Positions 48,764-56,194 of a DNA stretch of 64,000 nucleotides are shown here, piece by piece. Position 1 is the stretch's first letter; each line of letters starts with the position of its first letter. The notes beneath the pieces were generated by a model. That model ran no database searches and was not told the origin of the DNA. It saw only the letters and a program-made list of their open reading frames with translations. The position numbers were made by a program, and so were the translations under genes. This DNA is from Opitutus sp. (GTDB taxonomy: Bacteria > Verrucomicrobiota > Verrucomicrobiia > Opitutales > Opitutaceae): contig JANPZY010000004.1 of the NCBI GenBank assembly GCA_024707325.1, positions 496,001 to 560,000 of the forward strand, in the 5' to 3' direction.

Positions 48764-49399
48764 TCAGAGAAACGCGAGCAATTGGTCCAGCGAGCGGATG
48801 AAGCGTTGCGCGCCGGCCTCGACTTTCGGCCGTGCGACATAGCGTCCGAATCCGACGAAGAGATCCACAAACGGCTGAGCCTCGAGATCGCTCGCGCCGT
48901 CGCCCACCATCACGGTGCGCGCGGGCGAAAGCTCGCGCTGCAAGCGCTGGATCACCTCCGGTTTCCCGCCAGAACGGGTCGTCGGATAGGCCTCGTCGAA
49001 ACCGCGGTAACCGCCCGCCTCGTCGAAATACAGATCGACCGCCTCGATGCGGGCGATGCCGAGCTCGGCGGCGAGCGGAGCGATCACGGGACGAAACCCG
49101 CCGCTCACAATCACCGGCGTCCAACCGCGCGCGACGAGTTCGGCGATGGTGGACTTCGCCGTGGGCTCGATGGTCTTGAGGTAAAGTTGGCCGATCGCGG
49201 CAACGTGCTCGCGACGCGGTTCGATGATCTGCAGACGGCGACCGAAGACGGCTTCGACGGAGATTTTTCCGTCCATCGCCTCGTTCGTCATCGCCTCGAT
49301 CCTGGCCCCGACCTCGGGTCCGCGCAGGCGCGCGAGTTCGTCGATGCCTTCGATGGCCGAGAGCGTGCTGTCGCAGTCGAAACAAATCAGCTTGGTCAC
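48764..49399 (-). CDS. serB: Phosphoserine phosphatase SerB-like HAD-IB enzyme
   Basis: 211 residues. The nucleophile motif ICFDCDSTLSAIEGIDELA is at the N-terminus (DxDxT). Motif II is TPVIVSGGFRPVI, and motif III is VMVGDGASDLEAQPF. Length and the EGIDELA cap start match single-domain SerB, the last step of serine biosynthesis. GTG at 49399 is the most likely start because it puts the nucleophile near residue 8; the in-frame codon upstream adds a Cys-rich, atypical segment. It lies about 65 bp upstream of the antiporter gene in the same direction. Confidence 0.85.
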   Translation of the reverse strand: MTKLICFDCDSTLSAIEGIDELARLRGPEVGARIEAMTNEAMDGKISVEAVFGRRLQIIEPRREHVAAIGQLYLKTIEPTAKSTIAELVARGWTPVIVSGGFRPVIAPLAAELGIARIEAVDLYFDEAGGYRGFDEAYPTTRSGGKPEVIQRLQRELSPARTVMVGDGASDLEAQPFVDLFVGFGRYVARPKVEAGAQRFIRSLDQLLAFL

Positions 49400-49454
49400 C
49401 GCGCAAAGACACGGACGCCCCACGCCGGCAACAAGCCCAAATGGCCGCGGCCCA

Positions 49455-49485
49455 ATAAAAAAGCCCGCCGATGAAGGCGGGCTTG
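49455..49485 (-). terminator. Rho-independent terminator after rpmE
   Basis: Stem AAGCCCGCC / GGCGGGCTT with a 7-nt loop, followed on the minus strand by TTTTTTATT. It starts 24 bp after the rpmE stop and separates the ribosomal genes from serB. Confidence 0.9.
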
Positions 49486-49508
49486 GAAGATCTGGGTCGG
49501 CGGAGCGC

Positions 49509-49757
49509 TTACTTGCGGCCGCGCTTGAACTTCGAGGTGAACTTCTCGACGCGACCGGCGGTGTCGACGAGGCGCTTCTCGCCGGTGTAAGCCGGGTGAG
49601 AGTCCATCGTGACGTCGCGCACGACCACGTAGTAGTCCTGACCGTCGATCTGCTCCTTACGAGCAGACTTCATGGTCGACTTGGTGAGGAAACGACGACC
49701 GGTTCCGATATCGAGGAAGCAGACGTTGTTGAGAGTAGGATGGCCTTCGGCTTTCAC
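49509..49757 (-). CDS. rpmE: Ribosomal protein L31, zinc-free (type B)
   Basis: 82 residues with a GTG start. The sequence KAEGHPTLNNVCFLDIGTG and the C-terminal SHPAYTGEKRLVDTAGRVEK are L31 hallmarks. The CxxC zinc-binding pairs of type A L31 are absent; only one Cys remains. The zinc-free form can replace the zinc form during starvation, though here it may be the only copy. It lies 20 bp downstream of rpmJ, which is also zinc-free, and has its own terminator. Confidence 0.92.
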   Translation of the reverse strand: MKAEGHPTLNNVCFLDIGTGRRFLTKSTMKSARKEQIDGQDYYVVVRDVTMDSHPAYTGEKRLVDTAGRVEKFTSKFKRGRK

Positions 49758-49777
49758 GGCGGGAAATGGAGGTTTAA

Positions 49778-49903
49778 TCAGCCTTGGCGCGCCTTGTAGC
49801 GCGGCTCGACTTTGTTGATCACGTAGATCTTGCCTTTGCGACGCACCACCTGGCACGCCGGGTGACGCTTCTTGGCCGACTTGATGGAGGAGACAACTTT
49901 CAT
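49778..49903 (-). CDS. rpmJ: Ribosomal protein L36, zinc-free type
   Basis: 41 residues: [20 protein letters not shown] then [21 protein letters not shown]. One Cys only, so the four-Cys zinc site of classical L36 is missing; this is the longer C-minus form. The start ATG at 49903 follows a small A-rich stretch. The neighbouring upstream gene is the YqgE-like protein. It pairs with rpmE in a two-gene unit. Confidence 0.93.
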   Translation of the reverse strand: MKVVSSIKSAKKRHPACQVVRRKGKIYVINKVEPRYKARQG

Positions 49904-49980
49904 AAAAGAGCCCAAAACAGAGTTCACCCTCCCCCCTGTCAACTGAAATGTCCCCCGCGCTGCAAAGGGAGGCAATTGCG

Positions 49981-50535
49981 CTAGTTCCGACTCGTGTCGT
50001 CCGGCTCGTTGGCCAGCAAACGCCAATCTTCTCCAAGATGCGTGAGCACGCGGGTCCACAACGACGTATCCTGCGGCAATTCAAGCAGTCCGCCGGGGAT
50101 GTCCGCGACGACCCAGGTATTTTGCTCCAGCTCGCCCTCCAATTGCCCCGCTGACCAGCCCGCGTAGCCGAGAAACGCGCGCACGTGCGTGCCCGGCTCA
50201 CCGGCGAGTTGCGCCGCCCGATCGGGCTCGATGCCGAAATGCAGCCGGAATCCGTCTTCTTGCGGCTCCCACGCAACGAGGAGCAACTGCTCCGTTTGCA
50301 CCGGACCACCGCCAAACAGCGGTGTCGAAGCGAGCGGGCCGAGGGCGAAGTCTCCGTTGAGTTCGCCCAAGTGTTTGCCCAACGGACGGTTCAACACCAC
50401 GCCCATCGCTCCGTCGCCATTGTGCAGCGACATGAGGATCACCGAACGGCGAAAATTCGGATCGCGCAGCTTCGGATGCGCCAGCAGGAGCGAACCCGCC
50501 AGAGACAACTTCGAGGCTTCACGGCTTTCGCGCAT
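49981..50535 (-). CDS. YqgE/AlgH family protein (UPF0301)
   Basis: 184 residues. Family signatures are [40 protein letters not shown] and [12 protein letters not shown], followed by [18 protein letters not shown] and TWVVADIP. The molecular role of YqgE is unknown; it was linked to alginate regulation in Pseudomonas and is widespread. The start lies 9 bp after the dCMP deaminase stop, so the two are probably co-transcribed. Confidence 0.9.
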   Translation of the reverse strand: MRESREASKLSLAGSLLLAHPKLRDPNFRRSVILMSLHNGDGAMGVVLNRPLGKHLGELNGDFALGPLASTPLFGGGPVQTEQLLLVAWEPQEDGFRLHFGIEPDRAAQLAGEPGTHVRAFLGYAGWSAGQLEGELEQNTWVVADIPGGLLELPQDTSLWTRVLTHLGEDWRLLANEPDDTSRN

Positions 50536-50544
50536 GTCGGAAAA

Positions 50545-51019
50545 TCAGAGCTTGAGAATGGTCACGCCCGCGTCGGCCAGCAGTGGCGCGACCAGGGGAT
50601 CATTGTGGTAGTCGAGGCGGTAACGGACCTCCGCAATTCCGGCAGACGCAAGTATCTTTGCGCAATTGATGCAGGGATAGTGCGTCACGTAGGCCACGCA
50701 GCCCTCGACCGCACTGCCGCGGCGCGCCGCGTCGGCGATTGCGTTTTGCTCCGCATGCACGGTCGCCTGCTCGTGACCGTCGCGCACGCGCGAGACATGC
50801 GGCGTGCCCGGGAGAAAGCCGTTGTAGCCGGCCGCGACGATGCGGTTCTTGCGCGCACCGCCGGTCACGATCACGCAGCCCACGTGCAGCCGTTCGCAAT
50901 TGGAACGCGAGGACATGAGCACGGCCGTGGCCATGAAATATTCGTCCCACGAGGGACGGTGTGAAAAAATTCTCCGCGGCTTGCGCGATGAGATCAACGG
51001 GGCTGGACGAGTCTGCCAT
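50545..51019 (-). CDS. Deoxycytidylate deaminase-family zinc enzyme (one frameshift)
   Basis: About 158 residues when repaired. The zinc site reads HAEQNAIADAARRG (His and catalytic Glu) and YPCINCAKIL (two Cys). Other core segments are LHVGCVIVTGGARKNRIVAAG and YNGFLPGTPH. The N-terminus MADSSSPVDLIAQAAENFFTP and the body start WDEYFMATAVLMSSRSNC lie in different frames; one extra base in the G3 run at 50953-50955 joins them as TPSSWDEYFM. The enzyme makes dUMP from dCMP for thymidylate synthesis, or acts on a related cytidine nucleotide. Divergent from the polyketide operon. Confidence 0.88.
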
Positions 51020-51075
51020 GGAAATCGCCGGGACTCTGGACTCCACGTCGCACCCGCGCAACCTTACGCTCGAAC

Positions 51076-51723
51076 ATGCTGCGTAAAACGGAGCCGGAGC
51101 TGCTGGATACCTTGCCCGTCGATCACCCCGATGCGCTCGATTTCCGTCGCGACATGCGGCGCATCAACGCGGTCATGGGAAACTTTCGCTGGTTCGCGCG
51201 CGTGCTGCCCGGGGTGGTTCATCGCGCTGAGTCCCAGCTCGAACTCGGCGCGGGCGTCGGCGAACTCTGCTCCTACCTCGCCGAGCGCGGGCATCCAGTG
51301 GACGGACTCGACCTCTGGCCCGCACCTCCGGGCTGGCCGCCGGAGCGCACGTGGCATCGCGCCGATCTCGTGAATTTCGACGGCTATCCGCGTTACCGCG
51401 TCGTCCTCGGCAACATGATCTTTCACCAGTTCACCGACGCCGCGCTCGCGCGACTTGGAGAAAAACTCCGCCCTCACGCGCGGGTGATTCTCGCGTGCGA
51501 ACCGCTGCGCCGTCGCGCGCTGCAACCGCTTTATCGCTTGGTCGCGCGACTCGCCGGCGCGAATCACGTGAGCATTCACGATGGCCATGTGAGCATCGCG
51601 GCAGGCTTCGTCGGCGACGAACTCCCTCGGCTGCTTGGACTGAAGCGCGACGAATGGCACTGGCAGTGCCAAACCACACTGCTCGGCGCCTACCGCATGA
51701 TCGCCGTTCGCCGTTCCTCATGA
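51076..51723 (+). CDS. SAM-dependent methyltransferase of the type III PKS operon
   Basis: 215 residues. Class I methyltransferase fold: the SAM-binding motif I is QLELGAGVGELCSYLAERG, motif II is VDGLDLWPAPPG, and a later core strand is YRVVLGNMIFHQF. A C-terminal hydrophobic tail suggests contact with a lipid-like substrate. Its stop overlaps the start of the flavoprotein gene (ATGA). Gene order methyltransferase, flavoprotein, type III PKS resembles the phenolic-lipid srsABC set of Streptomyces in content, so this enzyme may methylate the polyketide's phenolic ring. Confidence 0.8.
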   Translation: MLRKTEPELLDTLPVDHPDALDFRRDMRRINAVMGNFRWFARVLPGVVHRAESQLELGAGVGELCSYLAERGHPVDGLDLWPAPPGWPPERTWHRADLVNFDGYPRYRVVLGNMIFHQFTDAALARLGEKLRPHARVILACEPLRRRALQPLYRLVARLAGANHVSIHDGHVSIAAGFVGDELPRLLGLKRDEWHWQCQTTLLGAYRMIAVRRSS

Positions 51724-52736
51724 AACGCATCGAAATCGTCGGGGGCGGACTCGCCGGACTTTCGCTCGGCATCGCGCTGCGAAACGCCGGCGTTTCCGTG
51801 ACGCTTTTCGAAGCGGGCAATTACCCGCGGCATCGCGTGTGCGGCGAGTTCATCAACGGCCTGGCGCCGTCCACGATTCACGCGCTCGGAATCGAAGACG
51901 CGTTTCGCGACGCGGTGCTGAATCGCGATGTCGCGTGGGTGCGCGCAGGTCGCGCGCTTCGCCATCAGCGGCTGCGCTCCCCCGCCCTCGGCTTGAGTCG
52001 CTACGAACTCGATCAACGTCTCGCCGAGCTGTTTGTCGCGCGGGGCGGCGAACTGCAGACCGATCACCGCGTCGGAGACACCGAAGGCGAAATCTCCGGA
52101 CGCGTGCTCGCGCTCGGCCGCCGCCGCGCACGCACGACGTGGATCGGACTGAAACTTCACGCGCTCGACTTTCCGCTCCTGCGCGATCTTGAGGTGCACC
52201 TCGGCGAACGCGCTTACGTCGGCGCCACGCGCGTCGAAAACGGACGCGTTAATCTCTGCGGTTTTTTCCAACGTCGCTCGCTCGGTGGACGCGGTGCTCA
52301 GATTTTTATCGGCTACCTGCGCGCCGCCGGTCTCGACGACCTCGCGGACCGACTGCGCGACGCGGAGATCGACGAAACGTCCTTTTGCGCGGTGGCCGCG
52401 CTGCAGTGCGATCGCGCCGCCGTCGCAACGCCGGAGCTGCGGCTCGGCGATGCGTGCGCGATGATTCCTCCGTTCACGGGCAACGGCATGGCGATGGCGT
52501 TCCAAAGCGCGGAGTGCGCGCTCGGCCCGCTCGTGGCGTTTGCGCACGGCAATCTTTCCTGGAGCGTCGCCCGGCAAACCGTGCAACGCGCGTTGCGCCG
52601 CCGTTTTCGGGTGCGGCTCGCCGTCGCGCAGATTCTCCATCCGTTTCTCCTCCAGCGCGGGATGCAGGCGACGCTCTCGCTGCTGAATCGTGCTCAGCTC
52701 GTGCCACTCACGCCGTTGCATCGTGTCCTGCACTGA
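51720..52736 (+). CDS. FAD-dependent oxidoreductase, geranylgeranyl-reductase/monooxygenase-like
   Basis: 338 residues. The FAD-binding Rossmann motif is RIEIVGGGLAGLSLGIAL with the ribose-binding acidic residue in TLFEAG. The substrate/FAD region has RHRVCGEFINGLAPSTI, and the second FAD site is LRLGDACAMIPPFTGNGMAMA. This pattern belongs to the PHBH/geranylgeranyl-reductase group that hydroxylates aromatic rings or reduces isoprenoid double bonds. In this operon, oxidation of a polyketide-derived resorcinol or pyrone is the likely role, as for SrsC. The ATG overlaps the methyltransferase stop. Confidence 0.8.
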   Translation: MKRIEIVGGGLAGLSLGIALRNAGVSVTLFEAGNYPRHRVCGEFINGLAPSTIHALGIEDAFRDAVLNRDVAWVRAGRALRHQRLRSPALGLSRYELDQRLAELFVARGGELQTDHRVGDTEGEISGRVLALGRRRARTTWIGLKLHALDFPLLRDLEVHLGERAYVGATRVENGRVNLCGFFQRRSLGGRGAQIFIGYLRAAGLDDLADRLRDAEIDETSFCAVAALQCDRAAVATPELRLGDACAMIPPFTGNGMAMAFQSAECALGPLVAFAHGNLSWSVARQTVQRALRRRFRVRLAVAQILHPFLLQRGMQATLSLLNRAQLVPLTPLHRVLH

Positions 52737-52738
52737 CG

Positions 52739-53776
52739 ATGTATCTGCACGCGCTCGCCACCGCCGTCCCCGACCACACATTCACGCAGGCCCAGTGTTG
52801 GGACATTGTTCAACACTCCGGTGTAAAGGCCCGGCTCTCGCGCCGCTCCGCGCTCACGTTGCACGGCATCCTGCGCGGCGATCACGGCATCGAAACGCGA
52901 CACTTCGCCATGAACGACGCCACGCGCGTGTTCGATCTCAATGCCGACGAACTCAACGCCAACTTTCTCCGCGAAGGTCCGGCGCTCGCCGAGCGCGCGT
53001 TGCGCCGCGCCTGCGAAGAATCCGGCATCCCGCTCGACAGCATCGACGCGCTGCTCATCTGCACGTGCACCGGATATCTCTGCCCCGGACTCACGAGCTA
53101 CGTGTCCGAACGCTGCAGACTGCGCACCGATGTTTTTCTGCAGGATCTCGTCGGACTCGGCTGCGGCGCCGCGATTCCCACGCTGCGTGCAGCGAGTCAC
53201 ATCGTGGCGTCGCGTCCCGATGCGACCGTCGCGTGCATCGCGGTCGAAATCTGCTCCGCTGCGTTCTATCTTGATGACGACACGGGTGTGCTCGTGAGCG
53301 CATGTCTCTTCAGCGACGGAGCCGCAGCGACGTTGTGGCGTGCGACCGCGCGGCATGCTTCCGCGCTGCGCTGTTTCGGCTTTCAAACGCTCCACCTTCC
53401 CGCGCAGCGCGATCATCTCCGCTTCGAGCAACGCGACGGAAAACTCCGCAACTTGCTCGACCGTTCCGTGCCCAGCTTCGCCGCCGGCGCCGTCGAAACG
53501 CTGTGGCACCAGCGCGGCCCGCGTCCGGTTTCCGCCGTCGTCGCGCACCCCGGCGGACGCGATGTGCTCGATGCGCTCACTCCGGTTGTCGCGCCCTACC
53601 CACTTGATGCGAGTCGCGAGACGCTGCGCCGTTTCGGCAACATGAGCAGTCCGTCCGTTCTGTTCGCGCTCGAGGAAACGCTGCGTCGCGGCACCGACAC
53701 GAGCGCGGGCGATCTGTGGCTCGTGAGTTTCGGCGCCGGCTTCAGCGCGCACGCGTGCCGGCTCGGCGCCGCGTGA
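52739..53776 (+). CDS. Type III polyketide synthase (chalcone/stilbene synthase family)
   Basis: 345 residues. The catalytic triad of the family is visible: Cys in QDLVGLGCGAAIPTLRAA, His in VVAHPGGRDVLDAL and Asn in RRFGNMSSPSVLFALEE. The thiolase-fold N-terminus carries LHALATAVPDHTFTQAQC and the 40-residue region ending DGIETRHFA-like HGIETRHFAM. It iteratively condenses malonyl-CoA onto an acyl starter; bacterial members commonly make alkylresorcinols, alkylpyrones or tetrahydroxynaphthalene. The starter here is unknown, but a fatty acyl chain would fit the accompanying enzymes. Third gene of the operon, 2 bp after the flavoprotein gene. Confidence 0.92.
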   Translation: MYLHALATAVPDHTFTQAQCWDIVQHSGVKARLSRRSALTLHGILRGDHGIETRHFAMNDATRVFDLNADELNANFLREGPALAERALRRACEESGIPLDSIDALLICTCTGYLCPGLTSYVSERCRLRTDVFLQDLVGLGCGAAIPTLRAASHIVASRPDATVACIAVEICSAAFYLDDDTGVLVSACLFSDGAAATLWRATARHASALRCFGFQTLHLPAQRDHLRFEQRDGKLRNLLDRSVPSFAAGAVETLWHQRGPRPVSAVVAHPGGRDVLDALTPVVAPYPLDASRETLRRFGNMSSPSVLFALEETLRRGTDTSAGDLWLVSFGAGFSAHACRLGAA

Positions 53777-53827
53777 GCGAATCTTTCGCTTTCCTCTTTC
53801 GCAAAATCTCCCTCAGTTTCGCGTCGC

Positions 53828-54580
53828 ATGGCCAAGCTCACCGACCTCGTTGACTACTGCGACAAACGCACCCGCCGCGCCGAATTCAAAGACGCGCCCG
53901 GCGCCTTCAACGGTCTGCAGGTCGCCAACCGCGGCCGCGTCCGCAAAATCGGCGCCGCCGTCGATGCGGGCGTCGTGCCCTTCCAACGCGCCGTCGAAGC
54001 CGGCGTGGATTTTCTCATCGTGCATCACGGCATGTATTGGGACATGCCGCGCCCGCTCACCGGTCCCGTCTACGATCGCGTCGCCACGCTCATCAACGGC
54101 GACTGCGCGCTCTACTCGAATCACCTGCCGCTCGATTCGCATCCCGAGATCGGCAACAACGCGCTGCTCGCGCGCCAGCTCGGCCTTCGCGCGACGCGCG
54201 GATTTTTGCCCAACGAAGGCGGCGACATCGGACGCATCGCGACGTCAAAACTCACGCGCTCCGCGATCCGCGCGCGACTCGAAGAACATTATCACCGCAT
54301 CGTCGCGATCGAGTATGGCTCGGAAAAACCGTCCGCGATCGCCTTCTGCAGCGGCAGCGGCAACAGCGCCGTGCCCCAGCTCCGTGCGGTTGGAGTGGAT
54401 ACGCTCGTGACGGGCGAACTGCGCGAAGAGTGGTTCAACCGCGCGCAGGAAGAGAAACTGAATCTGTATTTGTGCGGACACTACGCGACGGAAGTTCACG
54501 CCGTCTGCGCCCTAGCCGCCGAACTCGCCAAGAAGTTCAACCTCCCTTGGGAATTCATCGGCACCGAAAACCCCCTCTAG
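53828..54580 (+). CDS. Nif3-like dinuclear metal-centre protein (GTP cyclohydrolase I type 2 homologue)
   Basis: 250 residues. Metal ligands appear as His-His in FLIVHHGMYWDMP and later as HYATEVHAV near the C-terminus, with an acidic ligand in NHLPLDSHPEIG. Start MAKLTDLVDYCDKRT is typical of the family. Nif3/YbgI proteins form hexameric toroids with two metal ions per subunit; the reaction is uncertain. It follows the polyketide operon by 51 bp but is probably unrelated to it. A 645-bp gene-free stretch follows. Confidence 0.88.
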   Translation: MAKLTDLVDYCDKRTRRAEFKDAPGAFNGLQVANRGRVRKIGAAVDAGVVPFQRAVEAGVDFLIVHHGMYWDMPRPLTGPVYDRVATLINGDCALYSNHLPLDSHPEIGNNALLARQLGLRATRGFLPNEGGDIGRIATSKLTRSAIRARLEEHYHRIVAIEYGSEKPSAIAFCSGSGNSAVPQLRAVGVDTLVTGELREEWFNRAQEEKLNLYLCGHYATEVHAVCALAAELAKKFNLPWEFIGTENPL

Positions 54581-54739
54581 TTTTCGCCTGCCTCGCCCCG
54601 AGAGCCTTCGCCGCCCGCGCAGCCCTCGAATCTGCCCGACGCCGCTCGGAGCCCATCGAAGCCCTTCGAAGCCCTTCGAAGCCGCTCCACCGTCCGCGCC
54701 CAGTGCGCTCCGCGCGCAATGACGTTGCGATCAAGTGGC

Positions 54740-54776
54740 CCAATACAATGTCAACTATTGGTTGACATTGTATTGG
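54740..54776. repeat. Perfect 16-bp inverted repeat in gene-free stretch
   Basis: Arms CCAATACAATGTCAAC and GTTGACATTGTATTGG flank a 5-nt centre TATTG. It is perfect, AT-rich against GC-rich surroundings and not followed by a T run, so it does not look like a simple terminator. It lies 160 bp past nif3 and 60 bp before repeat array 5. It could be a regulator's operator or a structured RNA element. The right arm also contains TTGACA, a perfect -35 hexamer, but no -10 box follows at proper spacing. The 160 bp before it hold only short GAAGCCCTTC-like direct repeats. Confidence 0.75.
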
Positions 54777-54835
54777 ATGCATTTCGCGCGTGGCGTGGGA
54801 TGTGACTTGCTGTGGGATGGGGCGCGTCGTGGTGC

Positions 54836-55165
54836 GATCGGGTCGGAATGCCGCGCGGACCGTTCAAGGCGCGGACATCGCCGGGACCAGGTGCGTCCCA
54901 TGTCGCGACAAGGTGCGCACACGGTCGCAACAAGATCCGAACTATGTCGCGTCACGGTGCGGACTTGATTGAGGCGAGGTGCGGACCGGGTTGGACGACG
55001 GTGCGGCATGACTCGCAACGACGTGCGCATCGAGTCGGGACCGAGTGCGGGCCGGGTCGAGCCAAAGTCCGTCCCATGTCGAGCCAATGTGCGGACACGG
55101 TCGGGACAAGGTGCGGCGTGGGTCGGGACGCAGTGCGGAGCGTGTTGCGACGATCTGCGGATGAG
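54836..55165. repeat. 22-bp degenerate tandem repeat array 5 (longest)
   Basis: Fifteen 22-bp units with starts every 22 bases from 54836 to 55144, exactly 330 bp, with no indel. + strand units read like array 1: for example GTCGAGCCAAT followed directly by GTGCGGACACG at 55078, and GTCGGGACAAG followed directly by GTGCGGCGTGG at 55100. Conserved positions are the leading GTCG, a central GTGCGG and a G-A-C before each half-end. It lies between nif3 and aroQ and ends 60 bp before the aroQ start. Short open frames cross it, but frame changes with each unit. Confidence 0.93.
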
Positions 55166-55225
55166 TTCGGGCGCGAAAAACAGGCTTTTCCCGAGAGGGC
55201 TTTTCGTGTGTTTCGTGGGATCCCC

Positions 55226-55654
55226 ATGAAACGCATCGCGATCCTCAATGGCCCCAATCTCGACCGTCTCGGCAAACGTGAGCCGGAGATCTACGGTCGT
55301 GCCACGCTGGCCGATCTCGAAGCGGCGTTGCGCAAGGAGTTCGCCGGCGAGGCGGAACTGGAATTTTTCCAATCGAATCACGAGGGCGCGCTGATCGACA
55401 AGATCGCGGCGCTCGCCGAGGCGAAGTTCGACGGACTGGTGATCAACGGCGCGGCGTTCACGCACACGAGCGTGGCGCTGCGCGATGCGCTCGCCGGCTC
55501 GGGTCTGCGCGCGGTCGAGGTGCACATTTCGAATATCTATAAACGCGAGGAGTTCCGGCATCACTCGCTCACGGCGCCGGTTTGCGTCGCGGTGATCAGC
55601 GGGCTGGGCCTCGAAGGTTACCACGCCGCGGTCCGCTTTCTGACCAAGGCATGA
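55226..55654 (+). CDS. aroQ: 3-dehydroquinate dehydratase, type II
   Basis: 142 residues. Third step of the shikimate pathway, making 3-dehydroshikimate. Hallmarks are [19 protein letters not shown] with the active-site Tyr and Arg, [30 protein letters not shown] and [18 protein letters not shown] with the catalytic His. The start ATG follows a G-rich segment after repeat array 5. Its stop overlaps the ATG of the NusG-like gene, so the two are translated from one transcript. Confidence 0.94.
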   Translation: MKRIAILNGPNLDRLGKREPEIYGRATLADLEAALRKEFAGEAELEFFQSNHEGALIDKIAALAEAKFDGLVINGAAFTHTSVALRDALAGSGLRAVEVHISNIYKREEFRHHSLTAPVCVAVISGLGLEGYHAAVRFLTKA

Positions 55655-56191
55655 GTCACGCTTCGGCGAGCGATCACGCGGACGCAGCGGCGGTGTCGTC
55701 GGGCGGCGAATCGGAGTGGCTCGTTTGTCACACGAAGCCGCGTTGCGAAAAAATTCGTCGCACTGCTGAAGGCGGAGCGTTTCGAGCACTATCTGGCGCT
55801 GGTGCAGAGCGTGCGGAAATACCGGCAGCAGACGAAGCGTTTCACCAAGCCGCTTTTCCCGGGCTACGTGTTCACGAGAGTCCCGGCAGACGTGCGCCGT
55901 CGACTGTATCAACAGGATTTGCTCGTGCGGCTGATCGAGGTGGAGGACGAAGCGAAGTTCCTGCAGCAGTTGAACGACGTGAAGGCGATCGTGGCGTCGG
56001 GCTACGAGCTGTCGGTGCTGCCGTTGTTGAACCGCGGACGTCGCGTGAAAATCGTGGGTGGACCGCTGCACGGATTGGAAGGGTTCGTGGATGATCCTTC
56101 GAACCCGCAGGGCGTGGTGCTGTCGGTGGACGTGTTGCAGCAAGGTTTGCTGGTGAAGATCCCGGCGGCCAATCTGCACGCACTCCCCTAA
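55651..56191 (+). CDS. NusG-family transcription antitermination protein (one frameshift)
   Basis: About 179 residues when repaired. The NGN domain begins [13 protein letters not shown] and continues in another frame with [21 protein letters not shown], the NusG signature. A C-terminal KOW domain follows ([20 protein letters not shown]). The frames join if one A is dropped from the A6 run at 55748-55753, giving [21 protein letters not shown]. The ribosomal-operon NusG usually sits beside secE and rplK, so this copy, overlapping aroQ, is probably a specialised RfaH/LoaP/UpxY-type paralogue acting on selected long operons. Confidence 0.82.
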
Positions 56192-56194
56192 CCC

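Noticed and set aside
54735-55229. Short open reading frames across array 5 and the inverted repeat
   Set aside because: Each 22-bp unit shifts the frame, composition is repeat-driven and there is no ribosome site or family similarity.
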